In this document: one piece after another, positions 1 through 9,815 of the stretch
Numbering within the stretch: the stretch's first letter is position 1
Layout of the letters: each line of letters opens with the position of its first letter
Program-made: the position numbers and the translations under genes
Assembly: GCF_027359595.1 (NCBI RefSeq)
Contig: NZ_CP114783.1
Location: forward strand, 682,001 to 746,000
DNA: 64,000 nt
Source: Prochlorococcus marinus str. MIT 0912
GTDB lineage: Bacteria; Cyanobacteriota; Cyanobacteriia; PCC-6307; Cyanobiaceae
Direction of reading: 5' to 3'
The notes under the pieces: model-generated
Told to the model about the DNA's origin: nothing
The model's database searches: none
The model's input: only the letters and a program-made list of their open reading frames with translations

Positions 1-2
1 GT

Positions 3-194
3 TTCATTCTCAAGGCAGGAACCACTACTGGACTTGCAAGAGAAAGAATAAATTTGCATTTAAGTAGATTCTGGATGTTAATAAATGCAATAAAAAACAA
101 TGAAATTATAGATAACAAAATTTTAGAAGGAATAGAAAAAGAGGATTGTATATTTCCTTTAGTTTCGCCTATGGATTGGAAAAAGAAAACCTAA
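3..194 (+). CDS. C-terminal fragment of a GH57/DUF1957 glucan-branching-type enzyme (5' end outside window)
   Basis: An open frame enters from the left edge and stops at 194, giving the last 63 residues of a protein. The fragment begins FILKAGTTTGLARERINLHL and later has a KEDCIFPLV segment. This layout, a K-x-G-T-x stretch, an R-x-x-x-H-x-x-RF helix, an I-E-x-x-D-x-IFP stretch and a stop, resembles the extreme C-terminus of GH57 (DUF1957) 1,4-alpha-glucan branching enzymes, which act on glycogen. The match is from memory of the family and only the tail is visible. Its last 4 bases overlap the tail of the convergent lycopene cyclase gene. Confidence 0.55.
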   Translation, partial: FILKAGTTTGLARERINLHLSRFWMLINAIKNNEIIDNKILEGIEKEDCIFPLVSPMDWKKKT

Positions 195-1435
195 GTTTTT
201 TCAATTTTTTTTATTAGCAAGCCAATCATTCCTAATCTAACTTTAGATGGGGCAATATAAAACAATCTGAGCATAACAATAAATAATCTTGGCAAAGGAA
301 GAGTATTAGTTAGATATCCGTACCAATCTTTCTTGGGTAATTTAAAAAAAGTATCAAAAAAGGATCTTAATAAACATTCATCAAAGCTCATTAGTCTTTG
401 AAGACCAAACTGATAAAGACGATGTCTTTGAACCAATTCAGATGTCCATAAGGTTTTCCATCCTCTTCGGGCTATATAAGATGTTGGCATAAGAGGATCT
501 TTTTTTATAACTTTCGCTAACTCCCTTGCTAATGAGGGTGCTCTCCTTAAAAGGGATCCAACAAGATATCCTGAAGCAGGATGAACCATGCTTGCAGAGC
601 CCCCAAAGGCCAAAAGAGGTTGATCTCTATAAGGCAATGGCAAGTTCATGGGGAAAAGACAATGCTCTTCATGGATAATTTCCTCAATTTGAATGCCTTT
701 ATTGGATAGTCGTGAATTCAACCTTGCTTTTAATGATTCAAATGAAACTGGAGGCGCACATGCTAAAGAGGTTTCTTCTACAAAATAACTCCCATCTCCC
801 AAGTCCATAGCATAAAGGAAAGAAGGTGGCTCTTCCAATTCGTTGGCATTTAAATGGTCTGATCTAAAATCCATCAATACGAAACGATTCTTCTCAACGG
901 GGGGCGCACTAAATTTTCCAACTACTCCATACGCCGCCTGCTTAGCTATGTGATCATGTTTAGGTCTTTTAATAAAAGGAGTTTTGTAACCACTGGCATC
1001 AATAACGATCCTAGCGAAATATTTTTCCCCTGAAGAACAAATAACAACGGTTTCTTTTTCACCAAAATCAATATTTTTGACAGTTTCTACTTGCCAAGAA
1101 AGTCCATTGCATCTCTTAAGAAGAGCCTCCTGAAAATTAATAGAATTGAAAAGGCCATAGTCAAGAGAATGATTTGTAAAATTATTACCCTTTTTACTTA
1201 ATCCATCTCCAAAAAAACTAACAGTATCTTTCCATCTATATTTCAATAATTCCTGCATATTTAAAGACTCAAGTTCAGATGCCCAAATCCCATAAGTATT
1301 TGGCCAAGGTTCTAAAGGAGACTTAGAAGCTATTGCCTGAACATTCAGTCCTTGTTGAACCAGCTCAGCAGTGATGCAAAGAGCAGCTGGTCCTGCTCCC
1401 ATAACTAATACATCAGCAGAGTTATTCAATTTCAA
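191..1435 (-). CDS. crtL: Lycopene cyclase (CrtL type)
   Basis: The 414-residue protein is an FAD-dependent cyclase that would convert lycopene ends to beta-ionone rings in the route to zeaxanthin and alpha/beta-carotene, at the membrane. The N-terminus has a dinucleotide-binding fold ([10 protein letters not shown], about residues 9-18), followed by the WPNTYGIW segment characteristic of plant and cyanobacterial Crt[18 protein letters not shown] motif near residue 280 is the conserved FAD/substrate region. The TTG start overlaps the gyrA stop (TTGA), so the two are probably co-transcribed. Prochlorococcus has two paralogues, CrtL-b and CrtL-e. I lean to CrtL-b from the gyrA neighbourhood, but sequence alone does not settle ring specificity. 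Confidence 0.87.
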   Translation of the reverse strand: MKLNNSADVLVMGAGPAALCITAELVQQGLNVQAIASKSPLEPWPNTYGIWASELESLNMQELLKYRWKDTVSFFGDGLSKKGNNFTNHSLDYGLFNSINFQEALLKRCNGLSWQVETVKNIDFGEKETVVICSSGEKYFARIVIDASGYKTPFIKRPKHDHIAKQAAYGVVGKFSAPPVEKNRFVLMDFRSDHLNANELEEPPSFLYAMDLGDGSYFVEETSLACAPPVSFESLKARLNSRLSNKGIQIEEIIHEEHCLFPMNLPLPYRDQPLLAFGGSASMVHPASGYLVGSLLRRAPSLARELAKVIKKDPLMPTSYIARRGWKTLWTSELVQRHRLYQFGLQRLMSFDECLLRSFFDTFFKLPKKDWYGYLTNTLPLPRLFIVMLRLFYIAPSKVRLGMIGLLIKKIEKT

Positions 1436-4050
1436 TTTTTTGAAGTTTGATCAGTATTTATTGATTCTCTCCTTGTGGGTGATTCTTTTTCTTCATCATC
1501 ATTAATTTGTTCTGGAGGAACCAACACAACTTCCGACAACTTATCACCATTATCAAGCTTCTGAATTCTTACACCAGTTGCAGCTCTAGATTGTTGAGAG
1601 ATTTTATCTGCACTAGTTCGAACAATTACCCCTCTTTCACTTACTAATAATAATTCTTCTCCTTTACCTAGGACCCTTAAACCTACAAGTTCATCTCCAT
1701 CTTTTCTGAATTTTATTGCTCTTAAGCCCATTCCTGCTCTTTTTTGCAATCGAAATTGTGTCACAGGGACTCTTTTTCCCAGTCCGCTTCCAGATGCAAC
1801 AAGCACCCAAGGGCCTTCAGACTCTGATGATTCATCCTGTAGTTCTTCTTCTTCACTTTTATCGACATGATCAGCCAACTCAGTAGATAAAACATCCATG
1901 CTCACAAGAGAATCTCCAGACTTAAGATTCATTGACTTAACTCCTCTTGCTGATCTGCCTAAAGGGCGTAATTCAGAATCATTTAATCTAAAATGAATTG
2001 TCATTCCATTTTTGGAACCAATCAAAACACTATCTCCAGACTCAGCCAATCGAACCCAAGTCAAAGCATCACCATCTTCTAATCCTATTGCAATTAATCC
2101 ATTTGCTCTAATCTTGCTGAAAGCTGAAAGAGGTGTTCTCTTTATATACCCCCCCCTAGTAAGCATCAATAAATAGTTTTCATCATCAAAAGAACTCACG
2201 GAAAGCAATGAAGTAATGGCTTCTTCCCGTGGAATTGGAAGCAATTGAACAATAGGTGTACCTTTTGCAGTTCTACTACATTGAGGAACTCTGTAAGCAG
2301 GAAGAGCATAAGCAACGCCTCTATCACTAAAAAGAAGAAGGCTGTCATGGTCATTACAACTAATAAATTTTTTCACCTCTTCCTCTCCTTGGCTTCGCGT
2401 TCCTGCTTTGCCTCTAGTACCTCGACTTGTTGCTTCAAATTCATTAACAGGCATCCTCTTTAAATATCCTGTCTCGGTCAATAAAACGACTGATCTTTCA
2501 TTTGCAATTAAATCAATATCCTCAAGGCCTCCACCAAGGTCAAGAATTTTTGTTCTTCTTGGAGTATTGTATTTTTCTTTTATTTCATTTAATTCTATTT
2601 TTGTTATTTCAAATACCCTTTCTTTCTTATTTAAAATATCTTTCAAATCTTTTATTTTTCTAACCAAGTCCTCATGTTCAAGTCTAATCTTATCAGCTTC
2701 TAAAGCGGTTAGCCTTCTTAACTGCATCTGCAAAATAGCATCAGACTGAATATCTGTTAAGCCATGCAATTCTTGTAATTTTCTTTTAGCAGTTGCCGAG
2801 TCAGAAGCTGATCTGATAAGACTAATTATTTCATCTAACTGATCTAATGCTAGTAATAATCCCAATAATATGTGATCTCTAGCCTCTGCCTTCTTTAATA
2901 GATATTTAGTTCTTTTTTCAATGGTTTCTACTCTAAAATCTAAAAATACTTGCAACATTTTTCGAAGTGACAATATAACAGGCTCACCATTTACTAATGC
3001 AAGCATATTTGCACTGAAATTAGTCTGTAAAGGAGTAAGTTTAAATAAATTATTTAAAACAACTTGAGGATATGAATCTCTTCTTAATTCAACAACAATT
3101 CTCATTCCATCTCTATCACTTTCATCTCTAATATCTGCAATACCTTCAAGTTTTTTATCGTTGACCATATCAGCTATTCGTTCTATTAATCCAGCTTTAT
3201 TTGTTTGGTAAGGAAGCTCAGTAATTATAACTGCATCCCTATCTGGTCTACCTGGATTTTCAATAGTTTCTATTTCAGCGACTCCACGCATTGTGATTGA
3301 ACCTCTACCAGAAAGATATGTTTCCTTAATTCCACTTCTTCCAAGTATTTGTCCACCAGTAGGAAAATCTGGACCTTTAATTATATTCATCAACTCTAAT
3401 TCTTCTAAATTGGGATTAGAAATTAAAGCCATCAATCCATCAATCAATTCACCCAAATTATGTGGAGGTATGTTGGTTGCCATACCAACAGCTATTCCAG
3501 AAGAACCATTTAATAACAATTGAGGAATTCTTGCAGGCAATACTGTTGGTTCTTGCACAGAGCCATCAAAGTTATCGGCGAAATCAACTGTTTCAGATTC
3601 AATATCTTCAAGCAAGCTATCAGTCGTTAAAGATTGCAATCTGGATTCTGTATATCTCATTGCAGCAGGAGGATCATTATCAACAGATCCAAAATTCCCA
3701 TGCCCATCAATTAAAGGCATCTGCATAGAAAAATCTTGGGCCATTCTGACCAAAGCGTCATAAACGGCGGTATCACCATGTGGATGGAATTTACCTAAAA
3801 CTTCTCCAACAACACGTGCGCATTTTCTGTATGGCCTATCACTAGTTAGTCCAAGTTCATACATCGCATAGAGAATTCTTCGATGAACTGGTTTAAGTCC
3901 ATCCCTCGAATCAGGCAAAGCTCTTCCAACAATCACACTCATCGCGTATTCCAAGTAGGAACGCGACATTTCGTTTCTTAAATCAGTCTGGATGATCCGA
4001 TCATCGGATTCCCCGGGACCAGTACTATTAGGTCCCAATGGATCAGCCAT
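1432..4050 (-). CDS. gyrA: DNA gyrase subunit A
   Basis: GyrA cuts and rejoins DNA to introduce negative supercoils together with GyrB. The breakage-reunion domain holds the active-site tyrosine in [10 protein letters not shown] (about residue 130). Upstream is the conserved [20 protein letters not shown] stretch, and the C-terminal half forms a beta-pinwheel with a GyrA-box-like [10 protein letters not shown] segment. The open frame extends to a TTG at 4068, but the ATG at 4050 (MADPLGPNS) is the better start, giving 872 residues. A low-complexity acidic stretch ([14 protein letters not shown]) interrupts the pinwheel. It is translated just ahead of crtL with stop-start overlap and is divergent from the guaB-like gene. 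Confidence 0.96.
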   Translation of the reverse strand: MADPLGPNSTGPGESDDRIIQTDLRNEMSRSYLEYAMSVIVGRALPDSRDGLKPVHRRILYAMYELGLTSDRPYRKCARVVGEVLGKFHPHGDTAVYDALVRMAQDFSMQMPLIDGHGNFGSVDNDPPAAMRYTESRLQSLTTDSLLEDIESETVDFADNFDGSVQEPTVLPARIPQLLLNGSSGIAVGMATNIPPHNLGELIDGLMALISNPNLEELELMNIIKGPDFPTGGQILGRSGIKETYLSGRGSITMRGVAEIETIENPGRPDRDAVIITELPYQTNKAGLIERIADMVNDKKLEGIADIRDESDRDGMRIVVELRRDSYPQVVLNNLFKLTPLQTNFSANMLALVNGEPVILSLRKMLQVFLDFRVETIEKRTKYLLKKAEARDHILLGLLLALDQLDEIISLIRSASDSATAKRKLQELHGLTDIQSDAILQMQLRRLTALEADKIRLEHEDLVRKIKDLKDILNKKERVFEITKIELNEIKEKYNTPRRTKILDLGGGLEDIDLIANERSVVLLTETGYLKRMPVNEFEATSRGTRGKAGTRSQGEEEVKKFISCNDHDSLLLFSDRGVAYALPAYRVPQCSRTAKGTPIVQLLPIPREEAITSLLSVSSFDDENYLLMLTRGGYIKRTPLSAFSKIRANGLIAIGLEDGDALTWVRLAESGDSVLIGSKNGMTIHFRLNDSELRPLGRSARGVKSMNLKSGDSLVSMDVLSTELADHVDKSEEEELQDESSESEGPWVLVASGSGLGKRVPVTQFRLQKRAGMGLRAIKFRKDGDELVGLRVLGKGEELLLVSERGVIVRTSADKISQQSRAATGVRIQKLDNGDKLSEVVLVPPEQINDDEEKESPTRRESINTDQTSKN

Positions 4051-4304
4051 ATATAAGGGTTTTACCAATTATAAGAACATCTGAGCATTAATAAACTTTT
4101 TAAAGTAAATAACCATATATCTGAAAGTAAATCACCTCTAACAAAATCAACAATTACAAAAACATGATATAAATTTCGCTCAAAGCATTCCTAAATCATC
4201 TAATCAAAAAGGAAAAATAAGCAAAATCTTGATTATCTATTCCCAACATTTGCTCAATTTGGCACTTCAGTTGGTAGTTTGACGAGAACTTACAAAATTT
4301 AGGT

Positions 4305-5468
4305 GTGAATATTCAACTAGGACGCACCAAAACCGTTCGAAGAGCCTACGGGATTGATGAAATCGCATTAGTACCGGGAGGAAGAACAGTTGACCCTGAA
4401 ATCACAAAAACCAATTGGGAAATAGGTGGGATTGAAAGAGATATTCCCATAATCGCAAGTGCGATGGATGGTGTTGTAGATGTAAAAATGGCAGTCGCTC
4501 TTTCTAAGCTGGGGGCCCTAGGTGTTTTAAATCTTGAAGGAGTCCAAACTAGATACGAAGATCCAGAAAAAGTCCTCGCCAAAATCCAATCAATTGGGAA
4601 AGAGGGATTTGTTCCTTTGATGCAAGAAATATATAAGGAACCAATAAAGGAAGAATTAATTTTAAAAAGAATTGAAGAGATAAAAAATAGTGGAGGGATT
4701 GCTGCTGTAAGCGGCACACCATTAGCTGCAATTAAATATAAAGATTTAGTCAAAGACTCAGATGCAGACTTATTTTTTCTTCAGGCAACAGTTGTTTCAA
4801 CAGAACACTTGGGCAAGGAGGGTAGTCAAAAGCTTGACCTTAATGATCTTTGCGAAAACATTGGCATCCCTGTTGCAGTTGGTAATTGCGTTACCTATGA
4901 AGTTGCTTTAAAACTTATGAGAGCAGGAGCCGCAGCCGTAATGGTTGGCATTGGACCTGGAGCAGCTTGCACATCAAGAGGCGTATTAGGAGTTGGTATT
5001 CCTCAAGCAACTGCTATTTCTGATTGCTCTGCTGCAAGGAATGATTTTCAAAAAGAAAGTGGAAAATATATCCCAATTATTGCTGATGGTGGAATTATCA
5101 CTGGTGGTGATATTTGCAAATGCATCGCCTGTGGTGCTGACTCAGTTATGATTGGATCCCCAATTGCAAGATCTCAAGAAGCTCCTGGCAAGGGTTTTCA
5201 TTGGGGCATGGCTACCCCAAGTCCTGTTCTCCCTAGAGGCACAAGGATTAAAGTTGGAACGACCGGTAGCTTAAAAAGCATTCTTTGTGGTCCTGCAATA
5301 CTTGATGATGGAACCCACAATTTGTTAGGAGCAATAAAAACCTCTATGGGGACTTTGGGTGCTACCGACCTCAAAGAAATGCAAAAAGTTGAAGTTGTTG
5401 TTGCACCTTCTTTGTTAACAGAAGGAAAGGTTTATCAAAAAGCACAGCAACTTGGAATGGGAAAATAA
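4305..5468 (+). CDS. guaB: IMP dehydrogenase, GuaB3/short form
   Basis: The 387-residue TIM-barrel protein is of the IMP dehydrogenase family, which oxidises IMP to XMP in GTP synthesis. The catalytic-cysteine loop is visible as GIGPGAACTSRGVLGVG (Cys near residue 223), and ADGGIITGGDI is a phosphate-binding segment. At under 400 residues it lacks the paired CBS domains of the usual ~490-residue enzyme, as is typical of the GuaB3-type protein of actinobacteria and cyanobacteria. The GTG start follows a short AGG. The small RNA Yfr1 lies immediately downstream, the standard picocyanobacterial arrangement. Direct demonstration of IMP dehydrogenase activity for this subfamily is limited as far as I know. 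Confidence 0.9.
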   Translation: MNIQLGRTKTVRRAYGIDEIALVPGGRTVDPEITKTNWEIGGIERDIPIIASAMDGVVDVKMAVALSKLGALGVLNLEGVQTRYEDPEKVLAKIQSIGKEGFVPLMQEIYKEPIKEELILKRIEEIKNSGGIAAVSGTPLAAIKYKDLVKDSDADLFFLQATVVSTEHLGKEGSQKLDLNDLCENIGIPVAVGNCVTYEVALKLMRAGAAAVMVGIGPGAACTSRGVLGVGIPQATAISDCSAARNDFQKESGKYIPIIADGGIITGGDICKCIACGADSVMIGSPIARSQEAPGKGFHWGMATPSPVLPRGTRIKVGTTGSLKSILCGPAILDDGTHNLLGAIKTSMGTLGATDLKEMQKVEVVVAPSLLTEGKVYQKAQQLGMGK

Positions 5469-5513
5469 AGCTACTGAAAGATTTCAGAATTTAATACAAG
5501 GGCTAGAATTGAG

Positions 5514-5575
5514 TAGTGAGAGCCTTTGCTCTCACACTCCTCACACACAAAATGCCCGACTTGTTCGGGCTTTTC
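5514..5575 (+). ncRNA. yfr1: Yfr1 small regulatory RNA
   Basis: Between guaB and trxA lie two hairpins flanking an unpaired stretch that contains ACTCCTCACACAC (5536-5548), the hallmark of the cyanobacterial Yfr1 RNA. Hairpin 1 pairs GTGAGAGC (5516-5523) with GCTCTCAC (5528-5535). Hairpin 2 pairs GCCCGA (5554-5559) with TCGGGC (5565-5570), is followed by TTTT and doubles as the terminator. A TAGAAT at 5504-5509 is a plausible -10 box that would start transcription near 5516 and give about 55-60 nt. Known Yfr1 RNAs have this size, fold and guaB-trxA location, and act by antisense pairing of the CU-rich loop with mRNAs. Confidence 0.95.
5554..5575 (+). terminator. Rho-independent terminator of Yfr1
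   Basis: A 6-bp G+C-rich stem (GCCCGA/TCGGGC) with a 5-base loop, followed by TTTTC. It is the second hairpin of Yfr1 and may also end guaB transcripts. Confidence 0.9.
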
Positions 5576-5683
5576 TTATTCAAAAAACGCAAATAAATAT
5601 TCAAACTTCGTTTAAAAATGGCAGAAAAACTTTTTATAGGCAAAATACAATTGTTATGATTGAGTTCTTAAGACTTCCAAGGT

Positions 5684-6007
5684 ATGTCCACAGCTTCTGC
5701 AGTAACTGATTCCTCTTTCGAACAAGAAGTCCTCCAGAGTGACGTGCCTGTTTTGGTTGATTTTTGGGCACCTTGGTGCGGACCATGCAGAATGGTTGCT
5801 CCAATTGTTGAAGAGATCTCAAAAGATTTCGAAGGCAAAATAAAAGTATTCAAATTAAACACTGATGAGAACCCAAATGTTGCTAGTCAGTATGGAATCA
5901 GAAGCATACCAACCTTGATGATCTTTAAGGGCGGTCAAAAAGTAGATACTGTTGTTGGAGCAGTTCCTAAAGCCACTCTTTCTGGAACAATCTCCAAACA
6001 TCTCTAA
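5684..6007 (+). CDS. trxA: Thioredoxin
   Basis: The 107-residue protein is a small dithiol-disulfide exchange protein. It carries the canonical [11 protein letters not shown] active site near residues 27-37 and the cis-proline loop [13 protein letters not shown] near residue 70, as in m-type thioredoxins. It reduces Calvin-cycle and other target enzymes in the cytoplasm and is itself reduced by ferredoxin- or NADPH-dependent reductases. A separate NTRC-type reductase-thioredoxin fusion is encoded at 58947 in the same window. The ATG start lies about 110 bases after Yfr1, so it probably has its own promoter. Confidence 0.97.
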   Translation: MSTASAVTDSSFEQEVLQSDVPVLVDFWAPWCGPCRMVAPIVEEISKDFEGKIKVFKLNTDENPNVASQYGIRSIPTLMIFKGGQKVDTVVGAVPKATLSGTISKHL

Positions 6008-6065
6008 TCTCAAATTATAAAATTTAAATTTAAAGCCCAATACAAGTGATTCAAAGGTAACCCTT

Positions 6066-6695
6066 TTGGCAAAAATTGGATTAATAGATTATGGAATGGG
6101 TAATCTTTTTTCCGTTCAACAAGCATTTAAAAGGCTTAATCAACCTTTAGATATTATTTGTGATATCAAAACACTCAGGTCATGTGATGCCCTAATTCTC
6201 CCAGGAGTAGGTGCTTTTGATCCCGCAATGATGAATTTAAGACAAACGGAACTAGTACCTTCAATAATTGACTGGATAAATAACGGTAAACCACTTTTTG
6301 GAATTTGTTTAGGATTGCAGCTTTTATTTGAGACTAGTGATGAAGGTACTTCAGAAGGTTTAGGCGTCATCAAAGGTCATATTCGCAAATTGCCTCAAGA
6401 AAGAAATGAAAGAATCCCACACATTGGTTGGTCTCCAATATACAAAACAAACGAATGTCCTATTCTTGAAAATCATCCTGATTCAAATTGGATGTATTTC
6501 GTCCATTCATACTCAGCATGTCCTCTTGAACCAGAAAACATCGTAGCCACAACAAAATTTGGTAAAACTGACGTTACATCTGTTGTTTGGTACAAAAATA
6601 CTGGGGCCTGTCAGTTTCATCCTGAAAAATCAGGAGTCGCAGGACAAAAACTTATTTTTAATTGGATTAATTGGTTAAAAAAAAGTAAATTTTAG
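6066..6695 (+). CDS. hisH: Imidazole glycerol phosphate synthase, glutaminase subunit HisH
   Basis: The 209-residue class I glutamine amidotransferase supplies ammonia to HisF for ring closure in histidine synthesis. The nucleophile elbow is FGICLGLQLLF (Cys near residue 80), and the His-Glu pair of the triad is in CQFHPEKSG near residue 185. The N-terminal IGLIDYGMGNLFSV is the usual HisH start. The start codon is TTG, and the stop lies one base before the TTG start of rsmD, so the two genes form a tight pair. Confidence 0.95.
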   Translation: MAKIGLIDYGMGNLFSVQQAFKRLNQPLDIICDIKTLRSCDALILPGVGAFDPAMMNLRQTELVPSIIDWINNGKPLFGICLGLQLLFETSDEGTSEGLGVIKGHIRKLPQERNERIPHIGWSPIYKTNECPILENHPDSNWMYFVHSYSACPLEPENIVATTKFGKTDVTSVVWYKNTGACQFHPEKSGVAGQKLIFNWINWLKKSKF

Positions 6696-6696
6696 C

Positions 6697-7332
6697 TTGA
6701 AAGGGAAATTGAAACTTATTTCTGGAAAAAGGATAGAAAGTCCTTTAAGCCAAAAGACAAGACCTACCTCCTCAAAAGTGAGAGAGGCAATAATTAATAT
6801 TCTTGGAACCGAAATCAACGGAGCAAGCTGGCTAGATCTTTGCAGTGGAAGTGGAGCCATGGCATGTGAGGTGCTACAAAGAGGGGTAAAAAGGGTACTT
6901 TCAATAGAAAAAGACAGGAGAGTAGTAAAAATATGCAAAAAAAACCTTATGGATGTATCAAATACCATTGATCAGACAATACATATTCAAGTCATATGCA
7001 GTGAATTGATCTCATTTCTAAAAAAAGGACCAAAAAACATAAGAATTGATTTTATCAATGATTTTTCTAACTCTGAAGAAAAATTTGATTTTGTTTTTCT
7101 TGACCCTCCATATGAATCAAGGTTATATGAACTTTCTCAAGAACTTTTATTGACTAAACAATGGATTAAAAAAACATCAACTTTGATATGTGAATGCTCG
7201 TCAAAATCAATGCCAAGAATACATAATGGTTGGGAATTAAATAAAAAGAAATTTTATGGAAACACCTCTCTTCTTTTTCTTATTCCCAATCAGGCATTGA
7301 ACTGCTTCGACGATACTGATTCCATGCACTAA
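6697..7332 (+). CDS. rsmD: 16S rRNA (guanine-966-N2) methyltransferase, RsmD family
   Basis: The 211-residue SAM-dependent methylase has the family N-terminus ([14 protein letters not shown], then [15 protein letters not shown]). The SAM-binding loop is [19 protein letters not shown] near residues 46-64, and the catalytic DPPY is in [13 protein letters not shown] near residue 137. It would modify a guanine of 16S rRNA during small-subunit assembly. It starts at TTG one base after the hisH stop. Its last 53 bases lie antisense over the petG 3' end, so the final residues may be poorly conserved. Confidence 0.9.
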
Positions 7333-7399
7333 CAAAAAGGCCTAATAGTGTTATGGGAACTAGTCCAAGAACAATCCCACATAGCAGAGGCTCAATCAT
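7280..7399 (-). CDS. petG: Cytochrome b6f complex subunit 5 (PetG)
   Basis: A 39-residue ORF reads [20 protein letters not shown] and continues through [11 protein letters not shown] to SMPDWE. This is the single-span PetG subunit needed for assembly or stability of the cytochrome b6f complex in thylakoid membranes. The size and N-terminus fit PetG very well. The 3' end lies inside the 3' end of the convergent rsmD gene (53 shared bases). The divergent neighbour is a c-type cytochrome, so photosynthetic electron transfer genes flank this point. Confidence 0.95.
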
Positions 7400-7455
7400 T
7401 GGCTCGCATTTTTCATCATTACTAGTATCAATTCTTTCATGTCAAAGAGGTTTTC

Positions 7456-7845
7456 GTGAATACTCCGTCATCAAAAGCATTAATTAATAAGGACCAAAAG
7501 ATTAGCTCTTGGCGAATATTCTTATTATCCATAGCCACTGTCGCATGCCTTATCCTTTTTTGGAGAATGGAAGACTTTAAGCAAGATCCTTTCATAACTG
7601 AAACTTTATCTATTCAAGGTGAAGCTTTATCAGGAAGCAAATTATTTAAAATAAACTGTGTTGGTTGCCATGGGATTTCAGCTCAAGGTTTTGTAGGACC
7701 GGACCTCCACGAAGCGACTCAAGAGATGAGTGATAAAAAAATCATCAATCAAGTTATTCGGGGATTGACTCCCCCAATGCCAAGTTTTGAAATTGAACCT
7801 CAATCAATGGCGGATCTATTGGCATATATGCATTCACTCAACTAA
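7456..7845 (+). CDS. cytM: Membrane-anchored class I cytochrome c (cytochrome cM-like)
   Basis: The 129-residue protein has an N-terminal hydrophobic anchor (IFLLSIATVACLILFW, about residues 21-36). A single haem site, CVGCH, lies near residues 68-72, and a methionine ligand candidate is in PPMPSFE near residue 110. It follows the order of class I cytochromes, with a C-terminal helix (MADLLAYMHSLN). Size and uncleaved anchor suggest cytochrome cM, whose role in cyanobacteria is debated. The start is GTG, and it is divergent from petG. It could instead be another low-potential cytochrome c; haem binding itself is clear. Confidence 0.78.
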   Translation: MNTPSSKALINKDQKISSWRIFLLSIATVACLILFWRMEDFKQDPFITETLSIQGEALSGSKLFKINCVGCHGISAQGFVGPDLHEATQEMSDKKIINQVIRGLTPPMPSFEIEPQSMADLLAYMHSLN

Positions 7846-7848
7846 ATA

Positions 7849-8586
7849 GTGTCTACTAAAAAAACTCTAAAAGTTGTACTTGTTGAACCTGCGGGGCCAA
7901 TCAATGTTGGGAGCGTTGCAAGACTATGTGAAAACTTTAGTGTTCATGAATTAAGACTAGTTTCTCCTAAATGCGATTATTTAGGTCTTGAAGCAAAAAA
8001 GATGGCTGTCAGAGGTGCGAAGATATTAGAAAAAGCAAAAGTATATAAGGATCTAAATTCTTCACTTTCAGACTGTTCAAGAATTATTGCTACTTGCGGA
8101 AGAAAAGAACATGGTGAAATTCCACTTAACTCAAATAAAGATGCTTTAAGCTGGGCTTTCAGATCAGAAAGAGAAGAGACAATAGCTTTAGTTTTCGGTA
8201 GAGAAGACCGAGGTTTGTCTAACGAAGAGCTTCTAAAAGCAAATAAAGTGATTAGTCTTAATACAAGCGAGCATTATCCATCATTAAATCTTTCACATGC
8301 AGTAGCAATTGTTCTTCATCAATTCAATCAATTTAATGAGCTTGATTTTTTAAAATCACATACAAAAACAAGCTCTCCTGCAAATTTAATTAAATTAGAA
8401 GATTGTATTAACGATGCAGGTAGTCTTCTATTTGATATTGGTTTCTTAATGAAACATACATATAAAGCTAAAATGACTAAAATCAAAAAATTGCTTTTAA
8501 GAGGTGAGATAAAAGATGATGAAGTTGCACTAATTAGAGGAATAATTAGCCAAACGAGATGGAAAATTAAAAATAAAAGTGATTAA
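7849..8586 (+). CDS. SpoU-class (SPOUT) tRNA/rRNA methyltransferase, TrmJ-like
   Basis: The 245-residue protein opens with VVLVEPAGPINVGSVARLCENF, the motif 1 region of TrmJ/LasT-type 2'-O-methylases. The knotted SAM-binding motifs follow as ALVFGREDRGLSNEEL (near residue 115) and LNLSHAVAIVL (near residue 145). Such enzymes methylate a ribose in tRNA (position 32 in E. coli) or rRNA; the exact target here cannot be read. The GTG start lies 3 bases after the cytochrome stop, so they are probably co-transcribed. Confidence 0.85.
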   Translation: MSTKKTLKVVLVEPAGPINVGSVARLCENFSVHELRLVSPKCDYLGLEAKKMAVRGAKILEKAKVYKDLNSSLSDCSRIIATCGRKEHGEIPLNSNKDALSWAFRSEREETIALVFGREDRGLSNEELLKANKVISLNTSEHYPSLNLSHAVAIVLHQFNQFNELDFLKSHTKTSSPANLIKLEDCINDAGSLLFDIGFLMKHTYKAKMTKIKKLLLRGEIKDDEVALIRGIISQTRWKIKNKSD

Positions 8587-8640
8587 TTAAAATAACAAGC
8601 TACAATAAATAGCAGCAGGTTTATATTTTTTCATTTCAAA

Positions 8641-9705
8641 GTGAAAAGTCACCTCAAAGTTATAACAAATATATTTTTAACAAGCATAGGCTTATCAGTT
8701 TTACTTGGTAGTTTTCTAAGGTTTTTTGGCCCAATAAATCAAAATTATAACTTAAATAAAAAAATTAATAAAGTAGCGAACTCAAGTAGGTCAATTGAAA
8801 AAGAATTAAAAGCCAGAAAATCTAATTTGACATTATTTTACAATGATAAATTCGAAAAACTAGAAAAATTAATTACTCAATGGGAAAGGCTAATAATAAA
8901 AAATCCAGATCTTGATGTTAGTGCTTTTTTCTTATCATTAGATAAAAAAGTCTATGCAGAAATACAATCTGATAAAAAACTATCTGCAGCAAGCAGTATC
9001 AAGGTCCCTATTCTTATAGTTTTACTTAGAATGCTTGAGAAAAAAGAAATACATTGGAATGAAAAGTTGCAACTTTCAAAAGATATAATTGGAAGTGGTT
9101 CAGGCTGGATGGCATATCAAGATATTGGTGAGATTTTTCCTGTGTTTGAAGTAGCCACAGAAATGGTTAGAGTTAGTGATAATACAGCAACTAATTTACT
9201 AATAAAACGCTTAGGAGGAATCAACATAGTCAATCAAAAGTTCAAAGAAATTGGATTAAAAAATACACAAATAAATAACTATCTTCCTGATCTAGATGGA
9301 ACAAATATGACGTCAACTAAAGATTTATCTTTAGCCATGGCCCTTGTCGATAATGGTTATCTACTTGATGTTAATTCTAGAGATATTTTCAGAGAAATAA
9401 TGAGCAAATCAAAAACAAACACATTAATACCTGCAGGGATTTTAAAAGGTCTAGGGAAGGAATCTAAAGACACTGACTATCATCTTTCATTAAAAGGTTA
9501 TTTAGTTCACAACAAAACTGGTGATATTGGAATTTCTTATTCGGATACTGCTTTAATTCAAACTCCTCATAACTCTAGGGTATTCGCAAGTTTTATAGTC
9601 CAAGGTCCTTTTAACGATCCAAGAGCACCCGAGTTGATAAGAAATTTATCGGCAGAATTGGTCCCTTTTCTATCGCCAGATCAAAAAACATCAAATCTAA
9701 ATTAG
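8641..9705 (+). CDS. Serine hydrolase of the class A beta-lactamase fold
   Basis: The 354-residue protein has an N-terminal membrane anchor (about residues 8-27) and then a class A beta-lactamase-like domain. The three catalytic boxes are present in order: S-x-x-K in ASSIKVPIL (about residues 117-121), S-D-N in VSDNTATN (about 178) and K-T-G in HNKTGDIG (about 291). In Prochlorococcus, resistance is less likely than a role in peptidoglycan or other peptide hydrolysis, but this is inference. The start is GTG. It follows the methylase after a 54-base gap and precedes chlI. Confidence 0.82.
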   Translation: MKSHLKVITNIFLTSIGLSVLLGSFLRFFGPINQNYNLNKKINKVANSSRSIEKELKARKSNLTLFYNDKFEKLEKLITQWERLIIKNPDLDVSAFFLSLDKKVYAEIQSDKKLSAASSIKVPILIVLLRMLEKKEIHWNEKLQLSKDIIGSGSGWMAYQDIGEIFPVFEVATEMVRVSDNTATNLLIKRLGGINIVNQKFKEIGLKNTQINNYLPDLDGTNMTSTKDLSLAMALVDNGYLLDVNSRDIFREIMSKSKTNTLIPAGILKGLGKESKDTDYHLSLKGYLVHNKTGDIGISYSDTALIQTPHNSRVFASFIVQGPFNDPRAPELIRNLSAELVPFLSPDQKTSNLN

Positions 9706-9815
9706 ATTTTTTACTGATTTAATAAACTTTTGCTTCTCATTATCATTTTTTTTTTGAACCATATCAATCTAAAGTGGCCTGGTTATGAAACAATCTTGAT
9801 ACCAGTACTAAGAAA

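Noticed and set aside
5452-5709. 85-residue ORF spanning guaB end to trxA start
   Set aside because: It runs through both hairpins of Yfr1 and has no protein-like features.
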